From: Pseudothermotoga sp.
Lineage (GTDB): Bacteria > Thermotogota > Thermotogae > Thermotogales > DSM-5069
Length of the DNA stretch: 11,125 bases
NCBI GenBank assembly: GCA_003510135.1
Contig: DOKY01000009.1
Span: forward strand, 1 to 11,125
Direction: 5' to 3'
Below are positions 5,944 through 11,125 of this stretch, one piece after another; positions within the stretch are counted from its first letter, which is position 1, and the number at the start of each line of letters is the position of its first letter. The notes below the pieces were generated by a model. The model was not told the origin of the DNA and searched no databases. It saw nothing but the letters and a program-made list of their open reading frames with translations. A program made the position numbers and the translations under genes.

Positions 5944-6924
5944 ATGGACTATTTAGTGCAACAGAAGAAGAATTTGAGGAAAACCTATCTTTTGGTCTTT
6001 GTGTTTCTCTTTTTGATGGCCACACTGGGGTTGGTCATCGACGCTCTGTTCGGCGTTTTTCCGTTCGGAACGATCCTTCTGATCTTCATCGCCTTGATCC
6101 AGATTCTGGCGGGTATGTCGTCTGGACCAGCTTTGGTGCTCAGATCGGTCAACGCTCGGAAGATAAATGAGAAGAGCCTTGAAGAAAAACAGCTCAAGAA
6201 CATCGTTGAAGAGCTCACGATCGCCGCTGGTCTTGAAAAAACCCCAGAAGTTTACGTGATGGAGGACGAGAACATAAACGCCTTCGCCACGGGCTTCAAG
6301 GTTGAAAAGAGTGCGGTGTGTGTCACCAGTGGCCTTCTGAAACATCTCAACAGGGAAGAGACCGAAGGTGTCATCGCGCACGAGATCAGTCACATAAAGA
6401 ACAGAGACACGCTCTTGATGACCACCATAAGCGCTATTTTGGGCACCATGGTCTTGGTGCAACTTTTCGCGTGGAGGAGCTTGAGGTTTCTGGCGTGGAG
6501 TGGTGGGGGGAGAAGGTCATCGAAGAAAAAAGATTCTGGAGTGGGTTACATCCTTGTGGCGTTGCTCATCCTCGCGCTCGTTGCGACGCTCTTTTCTCTG
6601 ATCGGACGCGTCAGCATCTTCGCAGTTTCAAGGACCAGAGAGTACCTTGCGGACGCGAAGGCCGTTGAATTGACAAGAAACCCAAAAGGATTGTCGGGTG
6701 CGCTGAGAAAGATCGCAAAGATGCAGAAGAATAAGGGGAAAGTCAAAGGTGCCACGATCGCGACGGCGCATCTGTTCATCTCAGATCCGTTGAAAAGATC
6801 GGTGAACAACAAGGAGGGATTCTTCGCGAACCTGTTCAGCACGCATCCACCCATACACAAGCGCATCGCGTTGTTGGAAAACGTTCCAGACGAGATCGTT
6901 TTGAGAGAGCTCCAAGAAGGTTGA
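5944..6924 (+). CDS. htpX: HtpX family membrane zinc metalloprotease (M48)
   Basis: An integral membrane protease that degrades misfolded or damaged membrane proteins, with a cytoplasmic zinc active site. The 326-residue protein has two N-terminal membrane segments (about 15-36 and 41-60). The zinc motif HEISH is at 146-150 (VIAHEISHIKNRD). Two further membrane segments at about 157-176 and 201-225 flank a basic glycine/lysine loop. The third zinc ligand is probably Glu233 in SRTREYLADAKAVEL. NAFATG at 112-117 and THPPIHKRIALLE near the C-terminus are also M48B signatures. All catalytic residues are present. The Shine-Dalgarno is weak (GAGTGAT just upstream), so translation may depend on coupling to lemA. 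The gene ends 2 bp from the convergent copZ stop codon, with no terminator between. Confidence 0.95.
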   Translation: MDYLVQQKKNLRKTYLLVFVFLFLMATLGLVIDALFGVFPFGTILLIFIALIQILAGMSSGPALVLRSVNARKINEKSLEEKQLKNIVEELTIAAGLEKTPEVYVMEDENINAFATGFKVEKSAVCVTSGLLKHLNREETEGVIAHEISHIKNRDTLLMTTISAILGTMVLVQLFAWRSLRFLAWSGGGRRSSKKKDSGVGYILVALLILALVATLFSLIGRVSIFAVSRTREYLADAKAVELTRNPKGLSGALRKIAKMQKNKGKVKGATIATAHLFISDPLKRSVNNKEGFFANLFSTHPPIHKRIALLENVPDEIVLRELQEG

Positions 6925-6926
6925 TA

Positions 6927-7130
6927 TCAGATCTGTTTGAAACTTTCCACAGGATAACCCATCTCTTCGAGTTTTCTCGTCACGGCCTCGACGTTTTGTG
7001 TTTCCACGATCACTTTCTTCGTCTGCACGTCTATCTGGTAGTTCTTCACTCCGAGTTCTTCGAGTGCTTTACTGATTCTGTTTCTGCAATGACCACAGGA
7101 AATGTCTGGCACGTGAAGCTCGTATTTCAT
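6927..7130 (-). CDS. copZ: Small HMA-domain copper chaperone (CopZ-like)
   Basis: A cytoplasmic metallochaperone expected to bind Cu(I) and pass it to the CopA ATPase encoded just upstream. The 67-residue protein is a single HMA domain. The metal-binding CGHC motif sits at residues 12-15 (VPDISCGHCRNRI), and the family ending EEMGYPVE is present. The ATG (complement of 7128-7130) is preceded by AGAGGTGA (complement of 7135-7142) and overlaps the copA stop as ATGA; longer in-frame starts lie inside copA. His in the CxHC motif is usual for CopZ chaperones, whereas CopA's own HMA domain has CATC. Metal specificity is inferred from family and context. Confidence 0.92.
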   Translation of the reverse strand: MKYELHVPDISCGHCRNRISKALEELGVKNYQIDVQTKKVIVETQNVEAVTRKLEEMGYPVESFKQI

Positions 7131-9280
7131 GATTTCACCTCTTTCATTCTCAAGGAGTTCAACACCACGCTGATCGAACTCATCAACATCGCAAGCTCCG
7201 CCACGAGTGGATGGACCAAGCCTGCCATGGCCAACGGGATCGCGACGACGTTGTAGAAGAACGCCCAAAACAAATTCTGTTTGATCTTCTTCAACGTCCT
7301 CTTCGATATCTCTATGGCTTCCACAACTTTGAATATACCACCTTTCACGACGACGATGTCGGCACTCTCCATGGCGATGTCTGTGCCGCTGCCCATCGCC
7401 ACACCTATGTCGGCGGCCTTCAACGCCGCAGCATCGTTCATCCCGTCGCCCACCATCATGACCTTTTTTCCGAAAGATTGGTACCTTCTCACCAGTTCGA
7501 GCTTCTCTTGAGGTTTCAACTGCGCATGAAGCTTGTCTATACCGAGTTTCCTCGCCACGGCTCTGGCGACTCTCTCGTTGTCTCCCGTGAGTATGATGGT
7601 TTCTATGCTCATCTTCTTCAGTTTTTCCACGGCTTCCTTCGCATCTTCCCTCAACTTGTCCTCCAAGGCGAGAAAACCACAGATCTCTCCATCCAGCCTC
7701 ACTTCAACGATCGTTCTTCCTTGTTCGAGTTGCTCTTCGTAGTGTGAATAATCCGAAGGCCTTCCGATGAAATATTCTTTCCCCCTCACGATCGCTTTAA
7801 CACCCTCACCAACGATTTCCTCGAACCCCTGTACTTCCACTTGCGCTTCGTTGAGTTTTGCGATCGCCTTGGCGAAGGGATGGTTCGACTTTTTCTCGAT
7901 GCTCGCAACGATCTTCAAAAGTTCTTCGTCCAAGTCGTGCTCCACGACGATCGGTTCACCCAGAGTGAGCGTGCCCGTTTTGTCCGTCAGAACGAACCTC
8001 ACATCTTTCGCCGTCTGTATCGCTTCGGCATTTCTGATGAGCAGACCTTTCTTCATGGCTTGAGTTGTTCCCACCAAGAGCGCCATGGGTGTCGCGAGTC
8101 CCAGCGCGCATGGACATGCTATGACCAACGTCGAGACGAAGACAAAGATCGAGAAACTCAGAGGTTCATCGGTGTGGACGATCCAAAAAGCGATGCGACT
8201 CATCTTCTCAAGAAAAGTCGAAAACCTTTCATAGTTGAAGTACCAAAACGCGGCGCTGAAAACCGCCAAAGCGAAAACCAAGGGAACAAAGAAGTTCGTT
8301 ATTCTGTCCGCGAGCGCCTGTATCGGGACTTTGAATCCCTGAGCTTCCTGAACGAGTTTTATCATTTGAGAAAGAAAAGTGTCTTCACCCACCTTCGTGA
8401 CCTGAACCTTTATCGAAGATGTCAGGTTCAACGAACCTGCTGTCACAGAATCACCAGCCTTTTTGAGGACGGGCACAGACTCACCAGTTATCATCGACTC
8501 GTCGATGAGGCCTGATCCTTCGACGATCGTTCCGTCCACTGGAACGCGTTCAGATGGGTTCACGATCACGACGAAGCCTTCCTTCACCGCCTCGATGGGC
8601 AGAAGAATTTCGCCAGAATCGAACAGAACGCGCGCCTGTCTCGCTTGAAGTTGCATCAGAGATTTCAGCTGCTTGCTCGCCTTGTCTCGCAAGCGCGATT
8701 CGATGAACCTGCCGGTGATATTGAACGCCACGATCATGGCACCGACTGCGGCGAAGGAAGCGACTGGAAGATGAAGCATCGAGAGCAAACCCGTCATCCA
8801 AGCGCTGAGCGCACCGAGGAAGGTGAGAACGTCCATGTTGGCGTGTTTGTGTGTGATGGCGATCCAAGCGCCTTTCATGATCTTTCTTCCAACGAAGAAG
8901 ATGACGAAGCTCAACAAGACGAACTCGAGCCAACCGAGCCAAGGAATGTGAAAGAACATGTGAAGCAACATGAACAACATGAGGGGTCCAGTGAAAAGCC
9001 AGACCAAGATGAGGTTCTTCTTCGCCTGAGCGTACCGTCTCGATTCAACGTCTTCTCCAAGCTCCGTTTCGACGCCGTAACCGACCGCTTCAACCGTTTT
9101 CTTTATCGTTTCGAAATCTATCTCTCTTTCTGCCAAGATGAAACCCGTCGAAGTTGCCAAATTCACAGAAGCGAACTTCACACCATCGATCTTCTTGAGC
9201 GCCTGTTCAACTATCTTTGCACATGTCGCACAGGTCATACCAGTCACATGAAACGTTCTTTTGAACTGTTCTTCGCCCAA
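7127..9280 (-). CDS. copA: Copper-exporting P-type ATPase (P1B-1, CopA)
   Basis: ATP-driven Cu(I) export across the cytoplasmic membrane. The 717-residue protein has one N-terminal HMA domain with GMTCATC (Cys17, Cys20) and membrane helices from about residue 88. The actuator domain has TGES at 265-268. The membrane CPC motif at 389-391 (ACPCALGLATP) is present, as are DKTGTLT at 433-439 with phosphorylated Asp433, the nucleotide-domain His-Pro at 467-468 (SNHPFAKAI), TGDN at 565-568 and GDGMND at 611-616. The last helices carry YN (676-677) and MSSISVVLN from 700, the signature of Cu(I) rather than Zn/Cd pumps. The TTG start (complement of 9278-9280) is chosen because GGAGGTG (complement of 9288-9294) sits 8-9 bases upstream. 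The more upstream in-frame TTG at 9298 would precede the Shine-Dalgarno. No catalytic residue is missing. Confidence 0.96.
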   Translation of the reverse strand: MGEEQFKRTFHVTGMTCATCAKIVEQALKKIDGVKFASVNLATSTGFILAEREIDFETIKKTVEAVGYGVETELGEDVESRRYAQAKKNLILVWLFTGPLMLFMLLHMFFHIPWLGWLEFVLLSFVIFFVGRKIMKGAWIAITHKHANMDVLTFLGALSAWMTGLLSMLHLPVASFAAVGAMIVAFNITGRFIESRLRDKASKQLKSLMQLQARQARVLFDSGEILLPIEAVKEGFVVIVNPSERVPVDGTIVEGSGLIDESMITGESVPVLKKAGDSVTAGSLNLTSSIKVQVTKVGEDTFLSQMIKLVQEAQGFKVPIQALADRITNFFVPLVFALAVFSAAFWYFNYERFSTFLEKMSRIAFWIVHTDEPLSFSIFVFVSTLVIACPCALGLATPMALLVGTTQAMKKGLLIRNAEAIQTAKDVRFVLTDKTGTLTLGEPIVVEHDLDEELLKIVASIEKKSNHPFAKAIAKLNEAQVEVQGFEEIVGEGVKAIVRGKEYFIGRPSDYSHYEEQLEQGRTIVEVRLDGEICGFLALEDKLREDAKEAVEKLKKMSIETIILTGDNERVARAVARKLGIDKLHAQLKPQEKLELVRRYQSFGKKVMMVGDGMNDAAALKAADIGVAMGSGTDIAMESADIVVVKGGIFKVVEAIEISKRTLKKIKQNLFWAFFYNVVAIPLAMAGLVHPLVAELAMLMSSISVVLNSLRMKEVKS

Positions 9281-9477
9281 AGTGTCACACCTCCACAAAT
9301 TTAGACAGCTTGCGTGGCCGCCAGTTACGAGGATCGAGAAGTTTTTGTACTACCCGATTTTGAATCATCTGCGCAACGGATACAAATCGACTTCCGTTAA
9401 TTCATTATCCAAACCCCAGTTACTTACAAATGCACTGACTGTTTTAAGGAGTATAATCGCCTCGAGGGGGGAGTCGC
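9281..9477. other. Divergent intergenic region between copA and the caspase-like gene
   Basis: About 200 bp without a gene. It holds the copA Shine-Dalgarno (minus strand, 9288-9294) and the plus-strand promoter near 9452. It also has an inverted repeat, AACGGA (9375-9380) and TCCGTT (9393-9398), separated by 12 bases. TACAAATGCA at 9425-9434 is one base away from the CopY-type box TACANNTGTA. I could not pick a convincing copA promoter on the minus strand. No copper regulator gene lies in the window. Confidence 0.4.
9452..9457 (+). promoter_or_regulatory. -10 element of the caspase-like gene
   Basis: Consensus TATAAT ends 20 bases before the ATG at 9478. The -35 is unclear: CTGACT (9435-9440) is too close and TTACAA (9424-9429) too far. 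If this is the promoter, the leader is only about 13-15 bases, just enough to hold the purine-rich GAGGGGGGAG (9464-9473) Shine-Dalgarno. Confidence 0.55.
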
Positions 9478-10683
9478 ATGCGAGCAAAGTGTCTTTGCTC
9501 CGTGTGCATTCTGCTGTCTCTGCTTGTAATGTTCATCTTTTCGTCCTGCGCTGTTATCCAAGAACAGGATCGAATGAGACTTGCTGCGATCGCCATTGTT
9601 GATCAACTTGGTTTACCAGAAACGAGTCAGTCGACGGATGACAGGTTCATAATCTTCTACGCAACAGAACTGAAGAATGGCGATGTCGTTTCAGAAGGTG
9701 ACCCGTTCAAGATCTTGCGCAAAGCAGTGCCAGACCAAGCGAAATGGCTCTTCGTGCTCGACAAGAGTCCTCTCGGAAGATTTGCCCACGATGTTGTTTA
9801 TCTGTACTTGAACGAGAATTTTGAAATCGTCGAACAACATGATGCCGAATGGATGCCTTTCGTGAACGACCAACCACTCTTTCTCGGTGAGATTTATCAT
9901 CCATCGTTTTCCAAAATCAAGTGGAGCAATTTCGAACTGGCTGTCTCCGAGTCAGTCGTTGCCTCAGAAGTCGTGGTGAGTGTGCCCGCCAACTGTGCGT
10001 TGGTGGTGAACGGTAACGATCCAACACGTTACGCCGATGTCGGTATTTCCAAGGACAAAGAGCACATGGAACAGTTCTACAGTCGTTTCTACGCTGAAAA
10101 TGCCGTTAGGACGTTGGAGTATCCAAACAATTCAAAAGAGGATTTTGAAGATGCCGTCGACGCTCTTGTTCGAGGCGGTGCTATGCGTGTGACGATTTAC
10201 ATTTCTTCTCATGGTAGCAGAGATAAGTTGGTCATGGGAGAAAGCGTTTTGACCGCTGATGATCTGCGCAACATCATCAGGAATCATTCTGAAACGAAGT
10301 TCTATGTGATTCTCGATGCATGTCGTTCGGGAAGCTTCATCGATGACCTGTGGTACGATGGTTTGGCAAATCTGCTGGCTATAATGACTGCGACCGATGC
10401 CGATCATTTATCTTACGGCGATTGTGATGGGAAGAAAGATCCAAACCCAGAAGATTCCGGCGGAGAGTGGACGAGCGGGTTCCATGAAACTCTGGTGTCT
10501 TACACTTCTTCCCAAATAGCCTGGGATTTTGTGCAGTACATTGCGTCGATCCACTACGTCGAATTGGAACAAGTTCTCTACAAGATGGCTTTTGATCGCG
10601 CATGGGAGCTCGATTGTACTCGCATCTCAGGATTATCCCTCCCACAATATTGTGGTTGGACTCCAACTGGTGAAGCTCAATAG
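9478..10683 (+). CDS. Secreted lipoprotein with caspase-like (clan CD) cysteine peptidase domain
   Basis: Predicted extracytoplasmic lipoprotein protease of unknown substrate. The 401-residue protein has a signal peptide ending in a lipobox-like FSSC with Cys24 as the likely lipidated residue; three further Cys (5, 7, 10) in the N-terminal stretch are unusual. Residues about 30-165 match no family I recognise. From about 170 it looks like a caspase/C13/C14-type domain: NCALVVNGND, then His245 in YISSHGSRDKLVMG, then Cys282 in YVILDACRSGSF. This is the His-Gly/Asp-Ala-Cys-x-Ser-Gly dyad with 37 residues between. MTATDADHLSYG and GGEWTSGFHETL follow, as in many caspase-like domains. An acidic stretch at 315-326 (DCDGKKDPNPED) could bind calcium, which is speculative. 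Eleven of its 17 Arg codons are CGN, against 5 of 21 in tyrS, suggesting low expression or transfer. The catalytic-domain assignment is good, the exact MEROPS family uncertain. Confidence 0.8.
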   Translation: MRAKCLCSVCILLSLLVMFIFSSCAVIQEQDRMRLAAIAIVDQLGLPETSQSTDDRFIIFYATELKNGDVVSEGDPFKILRKAVPDQAKWLFVLDKSPLGRFAHDVVYLYLNENFEIVEQHDAEWMPFVNDQPLFLGEIYHPSFSKIKWSNFELAVSESVVASEVVVSVPANCALVVNGNDPTRYADVGISKDKEHMEQFYSRFYAENAVRTLEYPNNSKEDFEDAVDALVRGGAMRVTIYISSHGSRDKLVMGESVLTADDLRNIIRNHSETKFYVILDACRSGSFIDDLWYDGLANLLAIMTATDADHLSYGDCDGKKDPNPEDSGGEWTSGFHETLVSYTSSQIAWDFVQYIASIHYVELEQVLYKMAFDRAWELDCTRISGLSLPQYCGWTPTGEAQ

Positions 10684-10749
10684 GAGGACTCGAGATTTTG
10701 TGGACAGCCGTAGAACCGTGGCTGAAGCTCTGTTGGTAGAGAAATCCAA

Positions 10750-11125
10750 TCAATCTTTCGAGCTGACCGCTTCCCATAGGCCGAGTATGTAACACACACC
10801 GAGCGCCCTGTCGTAAAGACCATAACCGGGCCTGGCTTTCTCGTTCCAGATCGTCCTTCCGTGGTCGGGTCTGATATAACCATCGTAGCCAACTTCGTGC
10901 AAGGCTTTGACGATCTGTAGCATGTCGAGCGAACCACAAAAGGTTGGATGCGCGCTCTCGTAGAATCTTCTCTCTCCGAGCAGTTTGAAGTTTCTTAGAT
11001 GAACGAAGCTGATCCTTTTTTTCGAGCCGAAACGACGTATCATCCCTGGTATATCGTTCTTGGTGTTGACGCCGAGCGAACCTGTGCAGAGAGCGAGCGT
11101 GTTGGCCGGGCTGTCCACACCAGTT
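10750..11125 (-). CDS. uxuA: Mannonate dehydratase UxuA, C-terminal part (5' end outside window)
   Basis: Converts D-mannonate to 2-keto-3-deoxygluconate in glucuronate degradation; a cytoplasmic metal-dependent TIM-barrel enzyme. About 124 C-terminal residues are visible, and the frame is open to the right edge (TGVDSPANTLALCTGSLG). The metal-ligand regions expected for the family are present: Cys in LCTGSLG, His in ISFVHLRN, and Asp/His in RPDHGR. Family blocks ESAHPTFCGS, YDGYIRPDHG and YDRALGVCYILGL are intact. The GTG at 11116-11118 is internal, not the start. The gene ends with TGA (complement of 10750-10752), converging on the caspase-like gene with 66 bp between and no clear terminator. 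Confidence 0.95.
   Translation of the reverse strand, partial: TGVDSPANTLALCTGSLGVNTKNDIPGMIRRFGSKKRISFVHLRNFKLLGERRFYESAHPTFCGSLDMLQIVKALHEVGYDGYIRPDHGRTIWNEKARPGYGLYDRALGVCYILGLWEAVSSKD

Noticed and set aside
9296..9298. Upstream TTG as the copA start
   Set aside because: It lies before the GGAGGTG Shine-Dalgarno and would add six non-family residues; the TTG at 9280 has proper spacing.
8645..9304. Plus-strand reading frame opposite copA
   Set aside because: Highly charged, low-information translation antisense to an intact ATPase gene; it has no supporting start site.
10705..10735. Terminator between the caspase-like gene and uxuA
   Set aside because: CAGCC/GGCTG can pair around a 10-base loop, but no T run follows on either strand.

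Overview
The window looks like a chromosomal segment of a member of the Thermotogales (Thermotoga/Pseudothermotoga-like). The basis is a pair of genes that look like the toga (outer sheath) proteins of that order: an SLH-plus-coiled-coil OmpA (Omp-alpha type) followed by a beta-rich OmpB. The class II glycerate kinase, TyrZ-type tyrosyl-tRNA synthetase and AGA/AGG-rich arginine codons fit the same group. The assignment rests on reading the proteins, not on a database search.

Layout: (1) 1-1210, the 3' part of a glycerate 2-kinase gene, open at the left edge. (2) 1225-1363, a compact tRNA unit: extended -10 promoter, tRNA with CAU anticodon and encoded CCA, and an intrinsic terminator. (3) 1395-2865, secG and tyrS, tightly coupled. 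(4) 2868-5340, the toga unit: a strong promoter directly after the tyrS stop, a structured leader, ompA, a short intergenic hairpin, ompB and a strong intrinsic terminator. (5) 5374-6924, lemA and htpX, a common bacterial membrane-protein pair. (6) 6927-9280 on the minus strand, a copper-export operon: copA (P1B-1 ATPase) and copZ (small HMA chaperone), joined by an ATGA stop/start overlap. It converges on htpX with only 2 bp between the stop codons. (7) 9281-9477, a divergent intergenic region with promoter and operator candidates. (8) 9478-10683, a secreted lipoprotein with a caspase-like (clan CD) cysteine peptidase domain. (9) 10750-11125 on the minus strand, the C-terminal part of mannonate dehydratase UxuA, open at the right edge.

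How the genes fit together: much of the middle of the window serves the cell envelope. SecG is part of the Sec translocon that would export OmpA, OmpB and the caspase-like lipoprotein. LemA and HtpX are membrane proteins, and HtpX is a quality-control protease. CopZ would bind Cu(I) in the cytoplasm and deliver it to CopA. The glycerate kinase and UxuA belong to sugar-acid catabolism and are probably parts of neighbouring operons outside the window.

The least ordinary element is the caspase-like lipoprotein. It stands alone, has a likely very short leader, and uses arginine codons differently from tyrS. I found no phage, transposon, CRISPR array or recognisable defence operon.
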